From the NCBI GenBank assembly GCA_020639215.1, contig JACKHA010000002.1, positions 62,001-126,000 on the forward strand: DNA of 64,000 nucleotides, in the 5' to 3' direction. The notes beneath the pieces are model-generated. The model made no database searches, had not been told where the DNA came from, and saw nothing but the letters and a program-made list of their open reading frames with translations. Position numbers and translations under genes: made by a program. This stretch comes from Phycisphaeraceae bacterium. Its GTDB lineage: Bacteria; Planctomycetota; Phycisphaerae; Phycisphaerales; UBA1924. Shown here piece after piece: positions 9,015 to 15,998 of the stretch. Within the stretch, counting starts at the first letter, position 1; every line of letters begins with the position of its first letter.

Positions 9015-10676
9015 CTACATCGCGCCCACAAGCGACGCCCCGCCGACCGCTTCGCCCGCCCGCGGCTCCCACCCCCGCGCCTCGAGCGTCCGCACCGCCC
9101 GCACGCGGTCCATCGCGCACGCCACGCCCAGGTCGCGCGCGATCTGGCGGGCCCCGATCTGCGCCGAAAGGAAGATCGTCGGCAGCCCCGAGCCCGGGTG
9201 CGTCCCGCCGCCGGCCAGGTACACGCCGTCCACGCCCTTCAGCCGGTTCTGCGGGCGCTTGTGCAGCATCTGGTCCAGCGAGTGCGCCAGATTGAACGTC
9301 GCCCCGTGGTTGATGTTCATCGTCCGCCAGTCGTCCGGCGTCACCGCCAGTTCCGCCCGGATCCGGGGGCGCAAATCCCCCACGCCCAGCACGCGGGACA
9401 TCTGGTCCAGCGTCTCCTCGCGCAGCCGCGGCCCCTCGACGCGCCAGTCCACCGCCCCGCCGCTGGTCTTCAGGTTCGACACCGGCACCAGCACATACAC
9501 CGACGACGCGCCCTCGGGCGCCAGCGTCGCGTCCGTCGCCGACGCGTTGCACACGTACAGCGACGGATCGCTCGGCACGCGCCCGTGCGTCGTGATGTCC
9601 TCCAGGTTCTGGCGGTACGACCCCGACGTGTAGATCGTGTGGTGCGGCAGGTCCAGCGCGCCGTCCACGCCCAGGTACAGCATGAACGTCGAGCACGAGT
9701 ACCGTCGCCGATCGATCGACGCGTCGCTGCCCCAGGTGCCCAGGCGCTCGCGCACGTCCGCCGGCACCAGGTGCTTGAGGGCCCACGTCGCGTCGGCGTT
9801 GACCACCACCGCGTCGTGCCCGATCCGCTCGCCGTTGACCACGACTCCGTCGGCCCGCGCCCCGTCGAACAGGATCGCCTCGACCGGCGACGACGTGCGG
9901 ATCGCCGCCCCGCCGCGCTCCGCGACCCGCGCCATCGCGTCCAGCAGCGCGTTGCACCCGCCCGTCGGGTGCCACACGCCGAACTCGTACTCGATGAACG
10001 GCAGGATCGTGAACAGCGACGGGCACTCGAACGGCGACATCCCCAGGTACTTGCTCTGGAACGCCACCGCCAGGCGAACGTGCTCGTCGCGGAAGTACTT
10101 CGACAGCAGCTCGTGCACCGACAGCGTGGGATGCAGCCGCGGCCCCACGCGGATCGTGTCCAGATCCAAGAGGTCCAGCGGCCCGCGGATCGGGCGACGC
10201 AGGATCGACTCCATCAGCGACAGTTTCGCCCGGTTGTCCGCGATGAACCGCTCGAACGCCCGCCCGTCCGCGTCGTCGATCGCACCGATCCGCTCCGACA
10301 TGGCCGCGATGTCCTGCGTCGTGTCCAGCGTGAGCGGTTCGCGCCCGGCCCGCCCCAGCACCAGGCGGTACATCGGGTCCAGGCGGGTCATCTCGACCTC
10401 ATCGCCCAGCGTCGTGCCGGCGGCCCGGAAGATCTCATCCAGCACGTGCGGCATCATGAAGAACGTCGCGCCGCGATCGAACCCGAACTCGGCGCGACCG
10501 TCGCCCGCGGGCAACCGCACCCGCCCGGTTCGCCCGCCGACGCGATCCTGCGCCTCGTACACCGTGACACGCAGCCCGGCCGCGCTTAGCAGCACCGCCG
10601 AGGCCAGCCCACCCGGCCCGGCCCCGATGATCGCGATGTGCGGCGCGTCACCACCCCGGCTGTGCCGAAAGGCCAC
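9015..10676 (-). CDS. phytoene desaturase family FAD oxidoreductase (CrtI/CrtN-like)
   Basis: The N-terminus is a dinucleotide-binding fold, HIAIIGAGPGGLASAVLLSAAGLRVTVYEAQDRVGGRTG compressed here to its key parts: GxGxxG at residues ~19-24 and the acidic E about 20 residues later, then VGGRTG. The C-terminus carries VYLAGGGTHPGSGLP, the hallmark of carotenoid desaturases and isomerases. The family desaturates phytoene or related carotenes, or C30 apocarotenoids. The exact substrate cannot be read from sequence, and no other carotenoid gene is in the window. I chose GTG 10676, about 15 residues before the Rossmann strand; upstream in-frame starts would add Arg/Gly-rich non-homologous sequence and cross a terminator at 10764-10808. 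Confidence 0.85.
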   Translation of the reverse strand: MAFRHSRGGDAPHIAIIGAGPGGLASAVLLSAAGLRVTVYEAQDRVGGRTGRVRLPAGDGRAEFGFDRGATFFMMPHVLDEIFRAAGTTLGDEVEMTRLDPMYRLVLGRAGREPLTLDTTQDIAAMSERIGAIDDADGRAFERFIADNRAKLSLMESILRRPIRGPLDLLDLDTIRVGPRLHPTLSVHELLSKYFRDEHVRLAVAFQSKYLGMSPFECPSLFTILPFIEYEFGVWHPTGGCNALLDAMARVAERGGAAIRTSSPVEAILFDGARADGVVVNGERIGHDAVVVNADATWALKHLVPADVRERLGTWGSDASIDRRRYSCSTFMLYLGVDGALDLPHHTIYTSGSYRQNLEDITTHGRVPSDPSLYVCNASATDATLAPEGASSVYVLVPVSNLKTSGGAVDWRVEGPRLREETLDQMSRVLGVGDLRPRIRAELAVTPDDWRTMNINHGATFNLAHSLDQMLHKRPQNRLKGVDGVYLAGGGTHPGSGLPTIFLSAQIGARQIARDLGVACAMDRVRAVRTLEARGWEPRAGEAVGGASLVGAM

Positions 10677-10763
10677 GCCGTTCCGCCCAACGGTCGTCGT
10701 TTCGGAGGAAGCAGAGGATGGTGGCAACCGTCTCGCCCCTCGGGGGACGCCGCCGCATCCCCG

Positions 10764-10808
10764 AAAAAAGGTGTGCCCCGTGCCCGAACGCCCGGGCACG
10801 GGGCGTAC
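10764..10808 (-). terminator. strong intrinsic terminator or attenuator, minus strand
   Basis: Arms 10775-10786 (GCCCCGTGCCCG) and 10793-10804 pair perfectly over 12 bp around a 6-base loop, with four further outer pairs including wobbles. Read on the minus strand the hairpin is followed by CACC and six T (10765-10770). It lies 90 bases upstream of the carotenoid-desaturase start on that strand, so it is either a leader attenuator of that gene or ends an antisense transcript from the riboswitch region. Confidence 0.7.
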
Positions 10809-10886
10809 ACCCTAGCCGCCCCGAAGGAGGTCGGAGCGGTGTCCCCAAGGCGACTTCGGGCGCTCCGCGCGTGCGGATTCGCAACC

Positions 10887-10914
10887 TTGACACCCTTTCG
10901 GGTTCGACTATGCT
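10887..10914 (+). promoter_or_regulatory. sigma70-type promoter of the cobalamin riboswitch transcript
   Basis: TTGACA at 10887-10892 (perfect -35), a 16-base spacer, and TATGCT at 10909-10914. The expected start near 10921 lies about 40 bases upstream of the cobalamin aptamer, so the promoter and riboswitch form one regulatory unit. Confidence 0.75.
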
Positions 10915-10959
10915 GCCCCAGCGAACGGTGCCCCGTTGATCTGTTCGGGCTCGGCCGAT

Positions 10960-11157
10960 GGCCATGCCCGCCCGGCTCGGCGGGGTGAAAAGGGAAGTGC
11001 GGTGAAATGCCGCCGCGGACGCGCCGCCGTAACGGGCCTCGGGACTCGCTGCACGCGACCCGAGCACAAGCCCCGCCTCCTCGTGTGCCACTGGCACCCC
11101 TGAACCGGGTGTCGGGAAGGCCGAGGCGGGACGCCCGGAGCCGGAAGACCTGCCGCT
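10960..11157 (+). promoter_or_regulatory. cobalamin (B12) riboswitch
   Basis: The conserved core is plain: GTGAAAAGGGAA at 10985-10996, then GTGCGGTGAAATGCCGC (the paired GGTG/AAAT-CCG element), CGCCGCCGTAACGGG, and at the 3' end the signature GAGCCGGAAGACCTGCC (11138-11154). Between them lie the variable paired arms, including a long hairpin around 11041-11130. The 5' boundary is approximate. Adenosyl- or methylcobalamin binding to this family usually lowers expression of B12 uptake or synthesis genes. No U-tract terminator follows; a 7-bp hairpin (GACGGCC/GGCCGTC, 11170-11188) lies just downstream and ~240 bases separate the aptamer from the first start codon, so the expression platform is not obvious. 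Confidence 0.9.
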
Positions 11158-11398
11158 CGTGTTTGTCGTGACGGCCTCGCGGGCCGTCGATCGGGTCCGG
11201 GGCCAAGCGGCGCCGTGGACCTCGAGTCGACGGCCAGGGCGTCCGGCGGCGCAGGCTCGCGGGCTCCCGGCGCGCCTCACCACCGGCATCCAACCCCACG
11301 CGAGACCGTCGGTTGCCGCCTCCGGCGCGCGCGTTCCACGCGCCGCCGGGCACAGGGAGCCGTCGCGCGCGAATCGCGGCGAACCGCCTGGTGTCCCC

Positions 11399-12442
11399 AT
11401 GTCCACGCTGTCTCGGTCGTTCCGGTCCCGTTCCCGCGCGTTCGTGCCGCGCGCAGCCGCGTTTGTGACACTTGCGCACCTGACTGTCGGCGTCGCAGCC
11501 GCCGCGCTCCCCGACTACCAACTCGTCGGCTCGTTCCCGCTTCCCACAGGCGTGAACGCGTACGACGTGCTGCCCGACGGGCGTGCCCTGGCCATCGTGG
11601 GCGCGTCGATCTACGCCCAGGACGCGCTCCACTCGCCGTCGTTCTCCGTGATCGGCTCGGTCCCGGGCGGCACGGTCTCGTCCTTCGGCGCCTCGTTCCT
11701 CCGCGTGAACCCATCGGGCACTCGGGTCGCCATCGGCGACAACGAGTTCGGCCCCGGCGCCGAGGTCTTCGTCTTCAACCCCGCCGCCCTCAGCACCGCG
11801 TCGCCCGTGCCCGGCTCGACCTACCCCATCGACAACTTCGACGCCCACTGGGCGGGCGACGACACGCTCTATGTCACAGGCGGCAACTTCACCGAGACGC
11901 TCGTGACCCGACTCGACGCGGGCTCCGGCGCGTTCGGCACGGTCGTCAACAGCGTCGGCGGCGCATCCGGCGGCGTCACAACCGACGCCACCTACCTCTA
12001 CACCGCCAACGGTTTCTCCTTCACCGGCCCCTCGGCCACCGGCGACATCAGGGCCTTCCCGCTCGCGGCGCTCGCCCCCGGTTCGCCCCTGAACTTCGAG
12101 ACCCAGGGCTCGCCCGTCGCCTCCGTACTCAGCGGCAACACCCTCGGGTTCGACTCGCTCGGCAACCTGCTCGTCGGCGGCGGCCTCGACACCTTCGCCG
12201 CCGTTGTCGATGGCATCGAGGTTCTGGCCGCGGCCTCGGGCGGCCCGCCCGCCACCACCCTCCTCGAACTCTCGCCCACCGGCGCAACCGACTCGCACTT
12301 CGTCCGACTCAACCCCGCCACCGGCGAACTGCTCGTGACCGCCTTCGCCGACTCGACCGTCTACCGCTACGCCATCGTCCCCGCGCCCGGCACGCTCGTG
12401 CTGCTCGGCGTCCTCGCGATCGGGAGGCGCCGCCGTGGGTGA
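11399..12442 (+). CDS. exported beta-propeller protein with PEP-CTERM-like anchor, candidate surface B12-binding (BtuG-like) protein
   Basis: First gene after the cobalamin riboswitch; 347 residues. The signal peptide is at residues 1-36 (twin-Arg-rich n-region, AAFVTLAHLTVGVAAAA). The body repeats blade-like strands of the YVTN/NHL kind (VLPDGRALAIVGASIY, LRVNPSGTRVAIGDNEF, WAGDDTLYVTGGNF, DATYLYTANGF, LDSLGNLLVGGGL-type turns, LNPATGELLVTAFADS). The end is VPAPGTLVLLGVLAIGRRRR, a PEP-CTERM-like motif, hydrophobic stretch and Arg cluster for exosortase processing. In Bacteroidetes the beta-propeller lipoprotein BtuG captures cobalamin at the cell surface and is also B12-regulated. The match in fold, control and neighbour makes a similar role likely, but it is inferred from context, not from a visible ligand site. 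Confidence 0.8.
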   Translation: MSTLSRSFRSRSRAFVPRAAAFVTLAHLTVGVAAAALPDYQLVGSFPLPTGVNAYDVLPDGRALAIVGASIYAQDALHSPSFSVIGSVPGGTVSSFGASFLRVNPSGTRVAIGDNEFGPGAEVFVFNPAALSTASPVPGSTYPIDNFDAHWAGDDTLYVTGGNFTETLVTRLDAGSGAFGTVVNSVGGASGGVTTDATYLYTANGFSFTGPSATGDIRAFPLAALAPGSPLNFETQGSPVASVLSGNTLGFDSLGNLLVGGGLDTFAAVVDGIEVLAAASGGPPATTLLELSPTGATDSHFVRLNPATGELLVTAFADSTVYRYAIVPAPGTLVLLGVLAIGRRRRG

Positions 12443-12449
12443 ACGAGAT

Positions 12450-12627
12450 GCAGAACGCGGAGGTCGCGGAGTTCACGCGGAGGTCGCGGAGAGGGGACTT
12501 GGGTTGAAGGCCATGGACGCCGCTCGTGGCACGGGCGTCCATGCGCCGCCGTCGCCCCCCCGCCGATCCCAGCCCCGCCCCACCCTCCGCGTCACTCCGC
12601 GTGAACTCCGCGTCCTCCGCGTTCTGC
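12450..12627 (+). repeat. long imperfect inverted repeat, CTCCGCGT family
   Basis: The left arm 12450-12491 and right arm 12585-12627 are near-perfect reverse complements of about 42 bases built on GCGGAG/CTCCGC units (TTCACGCGGAG against CTCCGCGTGAA). It lies between the propeller gene and the next gene, and its right arm is read as the n-region of that gene's signal peptide. The element resembles widespread non-autonomous intergenic palindromes. Confidence 0.75.
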
Positions 12628-13583
12628 CTTTTCTGTTGGCCTCCGTGGCCGCCGCCCAGTCCCCGTTCGCCACACAGGTCCTCGCCTACGACCCCGCCCC
12701 CGGCCAGTTCGTCCAGAACCCTCAGTTCAACGACCCGGCCCGCGCCCTCGGCCCGCCCATCGGCGGCGGCACGATCGCCCCCGACAACACCAAGCTCGTC
12801 ACCCTCGGGGGCTTCGGCGGCTGCCTCGTCCTGGCCTTCGACCACCGCGTGCTCGACGACCCACAAAACTTCATGGGCCTCGACGCGATCGTCTTCGGCA
12901 ACGCCGTGTACGTCGCGGGGCATCCCAACCGGCGTTTCGCCGAGGCCGCCACGATCGAGATCGCCATCGACGCCAACAACAACGGGCTGGCCGACGATCC
13001 GTGGTACGTGATCCGCGTCCCGCAGATGCCCGCCGTCCCCGCCGACTGGTGGGCGACCCGCATCTGGGACGACAACACCAGCGATCCCACCAACCCCCCC
13101 GCCAATCCGGCCTGGATCCCACCGGGCCACTCCGGCACCTGGCAGACCAGCGGCTACTTCCTTTCCTCCACGCCCTTCGCCGGCCCGATCCTCCAGAACC
13201 CCCTCGGCCTTACCGCCACGACGGAAGCCATCCGCGGCATCGCCGACCACACCCCCACGCTCCTGCTCGGCGACACCAACGCCGACAACGTGGTCGACGA
13301 TGCCTCGATCGCCCCCGCCGATTTCTACACCGCCCCCGATGACCCGGTCACCGTCGGCATCACCCCCCGCTCGGGCGGCGGCGACGCGTTCGACATCGCC
13401 TGGGCCGTCGACCCCGCCACGGGCCAGCCCGCCAACCTCCCCGGGTTCGACTTCATCCGTCTGACCACCGCGGTGGACGCGGTCGATCCGCTCTTTGGCG
13501 AGGTGTCCGCAGAGATCGCCGGCGTCGCCGACGCCGCGCCGCACCGAATCCGTCCCCACGTCACGGTCCGGTTCGCGCGATGA
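12513..13583 (+). CDS. exported cell-surface protein of the B12 cluster
   Basis: The mature protein (from QSPFATQVL) belongs to the secreted family found beside BtuG-type propellers in Bacteroidetes B12 loci, as I recall its consensus: a TLGGFGGCLVLAFDH segment, a GLDAIVFGNA segment, a FAEAATIEIAIDANNNGLAD segment ending in DPWY, and later GDTNADNVVDD and GGGDAFDIAWAVD. The Asp/Asn-rich loops look Ca-binding. A signal peptide (RVLPFLLASVAAAQ) is preceded by an unusual Arg-rich n-region encoded by the inverted repeat. The start is uncertain: ATG 12513 is used; GTG 12435 would overlap the propeller gene by 8 bases but give a 60-residue n-region. It ends in an ATGA overlap with the next gene. 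The function in B12 capture is inferred. Confidence 0.75.
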   Translation: MDAARGTGVHAPPSPPRRSQPRPTLRVTPRELRVLRVLPFLLASVAAAQSPFATQVLAYDPAPGQFVQNPQFNDPARALGPPIGGGTIAPDNTKLVTLGGFGGCLVLAFDHRVLDDPQNFMGLDAIVFGNAVYVAGHPNRRFAEAATIEIAIDANNNGLADDPWYVIRVPQMPAVPADWWATRIWDDNTSDPTNPPANPAWIPPGHSGTWQTSGYFLSSTPFAGPILQNPLGLTATTEAIRGIADHTPTLLLGDTNADNVVDDASIAPADFYTAPDDPVTVGITPRSGGGDAFDIAWAVDPATGQPANLPGFDFIRLTTAVDAVDPLFGEVSAEIAGVADAAPHRIRPHVTVRFAR

Positions 13584-14512
13584 CCATCATCCCCGACAAT
13601 CCCACGGACCGACTCCGCCCGGACCTCCGGGCCCTTCGCGATCTCACGGTCGCGGCTCTGATGGGCCGCCGCGCGTTCACACTCGTCGAACTGCTCGTGG
13701 TCATCGCCATCGTCGCCCTGTTGCTTGGCATCCTGCTCCCGTCCCTGGCGGCGTCCCGCCGGGCTGCCCACGCGAGCGTGTGCACCTCAAACCTCCGCCA
13801 ACTGGCCATCGCCCTGGACCTCTACGCCACCGACGAGGCCGACCGCTTCGCCCCAGCCGCCGCCGACTTCCTGGCCAACCTGAACCGCTGGCACGGCACG
13901 CGCGCCAACCCGTCCACCGCCTTCGAGCCCGAGCGCGGCCCGCTCAACCCCTACTTCGACGCCGGCTCGCCGGGCCTCGGGCGCGCCGTCCGAGCCTGCC
14001 CGTCGTTCGCCCTCACGCTTGAAACGCTCGCGGACAGCGGCTCCGGCTTCGAGCGCGGCTGCGGGGGCTACGCCTACAACGCCGCGTACGTCGGTGTCGA
14101 ACGCACACCTGCCGTCACCATCAACAATCGCCCCGTCTCGCAGGTCCACTCGGACCAGACCGGCGCCCGGCGCGCCTCGTTCCACCGCCCCGCCGACACC
14201 CTCGCCTTCGCCGACGGAGCCCTGGCCAGCCAGTCCCCCGCCGGCGACGTGGTCGAATACTCGTTCGCCGAGCCCCGTTTCCACCCGCACCTGGCCACGC
14301 CATTCCGCCCCGACCCCTCCATCCACTTCCGCCATGGCCCTGCCCGCGGGCCCGCGCGCCCCGTTGCCAACATCGCCCACCTCGACGCCCACGTCGCCCC
14401 GGCCCCGATGGCCTTCACCTGGTCCAGCGGCCTCTACATCCCCCCGGCCGCGACCGTCAACATCGGCTGGCCCGGCGAAACCGACGACAACTCCCTCTTC
14501 AACCCCCGCTGA
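13580..14512 (+). CDS. prepilin-like (DUF1559-type) protein in the B12 cluster
   Basis: The ATG overlaps the preceding stop (ATGA, 13580-13583), implying coupled translation. After a 31-residue leader comes AFTLVELLVVIAIVALLLG, a type IV prepilin/pseudopilin signal with the conserved E5; the residue before the cleavage site is Ala rather than Gly. The extracellular part has the DUF1559 layout: CTSNLRQLAIALDLYATDE after the helix, then HRPADTLAFADGA and IAHLDAHVAPAP near the end (family consensus: NVLFADGHV). Such proteins are abundant in planctomycetes and are thought to assemble into pseudopili or surface structures. Several His clusters (RFHPHLATP, SIHFRHGPARG) could be ligand sites. Its presence in a B12-controlled unit is unexpected. 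310 residues; ATG 13661 is an alternative start. Confidence 0.8.
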   Translation: MTIIPDNPTDRLRPDLRALRDLTVAALMGRRAFTLVELLVVIAIVALLLGILLPSLAASRRAAHASVCTSNLRQLAIALDLYATDEADRFAPAAADFLANLNRWHGTRANPSTAFEPERGPLNPYFDAGSPGLGRAVRACPSFALTLETLADSGSGFERGCGGYAYNAAYVGVERTPAVTINNRPVSQVHSDQTGARRASFHRPADTLAFADGALASQSPAGDVVEYSFAEPRFHPHLATPFRPDPSIHFRHGPARGPARPVANIAHLDAHVAPAPMAFTWSSGLYIPPAATVNIGWPGETDDNSLFNPR

Positions 14513-14542
14513 GTCGCCATTGCATCCAGTTCTCTTCTCTCT

Positions 14543-14608
14543 CGTCGCTGCTCTCTTCCTGCCGCCCCCTTCGTCGCTCCGTCGCTCCCCTCCTCCGTCG
14601 CTTCCCCC
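14543..14608 (+). repeat. CT-rich repeat of the CTTCGTCGCTCCGTCGCTC family
   Basis: The gap between the prepilin-like and Bfd genes holds repeated CGTCGCT(CC) units: CTTCGTCGCTCCGTCGCTC at about 14568-14586, then CTCCGTCGCTT. The same words recur as an inverted repeat at 55183-55343, in part at 15408-15428, and in related form near 61765. The function is unknown. Confidence 0.55.
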
Positions 14609-14848
14609 ATGGTCACCCGCTGCATCTGCCACGACGTCACCTTTGCCGAACTCCGCGCCCTGGCGGACGCCACCGGCGAAGACCTCGAAGGCCTCTCCCG
14701 CCGGACCGGCTGCTGCACGGGCTGCGCCACGTGCCGCCCCTACGTCCTGCTCATGCTCCGAACCCGCCAGACCGTCTTCCCCGTCCTGACCCCCGCCCAG
14801 ATCCAGCGCCTCGCCCGCGACGATTCCGACCCCGCTTCCCATCGCTAG
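14609..14848 (+). CDS. Bfd-type [2Fe-2S] ferredoxin-like protein
   Basis: A 79-residue protein with the bacterioferritin-associated-ferredoxin fold: C5-x-C7 at the N-terminus (TRCICHDVTFAELRALA), and CCTGCATCRP at residues 35-43 giving the C-x2-C pair. Bfd-like domains carry a [2Fe-2S] cluster and pass electrons to a partner such as bacterioferritin, nitrite reductase or assimilation enzymes. No partner is next door. It lies 96 bases after the B12-cluster prepilin-like gene on the same strand, so it may be read from the same transcript. If so, it could serve reductive steps on cobalamin, but that is speculation. Confidence 0.8.
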   Translation: MVTRCICHDVTFAELRALADATGEDLEGLSRRTGCCTGCATCRPYVLLMLRTRQTVFPVLTPAQIQRLARDDSDPASHR

Positions 14849-14997
14849 CCCAACCCGCCCGCGCCGTCGACCCCAGCCCCCGACCGCCCTACCATCTCGA
14901 CCCGCCGCCGGACGGGTTCAAGACGGGTCCAGACCCGCCCCGAACTCCGGCGCGGCCGCGGCTTGCCCTCCCCGGCCAGCCCACGCGAAGGACGACC

Positions 14998-15324
14998 ATG
15001 TACGCCATCATCGAGGAATCCGGCAGCCAGCGCCGCGTCGCCCAGGGCGACAGCATCTACATCGACCTGCTCGAACAGGGCCAGGCCAAGCCCGGCTCGT
15101 CGATCACCTTCGACCGCGTCCTGCTCGTCGGCGAGCCCGGCGGCAAGGCGACGGTCGGCACCCCCTATGTCAAGGGCGCCAGCGTCACCGCCGAGATCGT
15201 CGAGCCCGTGGTCAAGGGCGACAAGATCGTGATCTACAAGCACCGCCCGAAGAAGACCTACCGCGTCAAGCAGGGCCACCGCCAGCGCTACACGCAGGTG
15301 AAGATCACGGGCATCAAGGCCTGA
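14998..15324 (+). CDS. rplU: 50S ribosomal protein bL21
   Basis: 108 residues with the L21 pattern: MYAIIEESGSQRRVAQGD at the start, VLLVGEPGGKATVGTPYVKGA in the middle, and the RNA-binding end KHRPKKTYRVKQGHRQRYTQVKITGI. It binds 23S rRNA domain I/II in the large subunit. ATG 14998 has GAAGGA about 6 bases upstream. Unlike most bacteria, no rpmA (bL27) follows: the next gene is on the opposite strand. About 150 bases upstream of the gene lack other features apart from a weak GACGGGT/ACCCGCC pairing. Confidence 0.97.
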   Translation: MYAIIEESGSQRRVAQGDSIYIDLLEQGQAKPGSSITFDRVLLVGEPGGKATVGTPYVKGASVTAEIVEPVVKGDKIVIYKHRPKKTYRVKQGHRQRYTQVKITGIKA

Positions 15325-15426
15325 ACACCCGCGAAGGGGCGAAGGGGCCGAGAGTCACAGGGGCATCGAGGCGTGGGGCCGGTTGACGCACCAAGCGTCA
15401 TCGCGCTTATCCTCCGCTTCGTCGCT

Positions 15427-15987
15427 TCAACCCTCAATCTGCCTCTCATCCCTCAGCACCTGCGGCCTCGCATCCGGCCCCTGCGTGTCCAGCACCGCGC
15501 GGATCAACAGGCGTTCCCGCGCCGCCGGGTCGCCGCTGGCTCTTCGTCGCGCCATCGCCTCGGCCCAACCGGGCAGCCCGCCCAGTTGCAGGCGGTACGT
15601 CCGTGTCGCGGGGTCGAAAAGGGCCGCGTTCAGGTCCAGGTCCCGAAGATCCAGTTGCCACGAGAGCTCCTGGGTCAGCAGATCCGGTCGGGTGGTCTCG
15701 ACCGGGCGGTAGAGCTCGAGGCGCAGCAGGCCGCGGGCCTTGGTCGTGTCGCCCCACCGGTCCTTGAGCTCGACGTGGCAGATCAGGCGGACCGTGCCCT
15801 GCGTGTCCACGTCCAGGTGTGTCAGCGGGTGGACCTGCATCCGCACCGGCGCGAACGGCATCGGTGCCGACGACGACACCAGCGGCAGTCCCGCGTCCGG
15901 GCCGGACCGGCATCCCGCGAACAGGCCGCAGCCCGCCACAAGCAGCGGGAGGATGAGTGCCACGGGTCTCGTTGCGCTGGTCGCCAT
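15427..15987 (-). CDS. lipoprotein of unknown function
   Basis: 186 residues. The N-terminus is a lipoprotein signal: hydrophobic LILPLLVAGCG followed by LFAGC, with two possible lipoboxes (LVAG-C20 or LFAG-C25). The mature region is a beta-rich domain (MQVHPLTHLDVDTQGTVRL, ICHVELKDRWGDTTKARGLL, LELYRPVE...). The phrase 'ELKDRWGDTTKARGLLRLEL' suggests a transthyretin/Ig-like fold, but no family is certain. It is 11 bases downstream of the HAD hydrolase stop on the same strand, so it is probably the second gene of that unit. Confidence 0.7.
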   Translation of the reverse strand: MATSATRPVALILPLLVAGCGLFAGCRSGPDAGLPLVSSSAPMPFAPVRMQVHPLTHLDVDTQGTVRLICHVELKDRWGDTTKARGLLRLELYRPVETTRPDLLTQELSWQLDLRDLDLNAALFDPATRTYRLQLGGLPGWAEAMARRRASGDPAARERLLIRAVLDTQGPDARPQVLRDERQIEG

Positions 15988-15998
15988 GCGCCCGCAGT

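Noticed and set aside
10586..12298. A 570-codon minus-strand frame across the riboswitch and propeller gene
   Set aside because: It runs through the cobalamin aptamer and an intrinsic terminator and encodes Gly/Arg/Ala-rich sequence with no family similarity.
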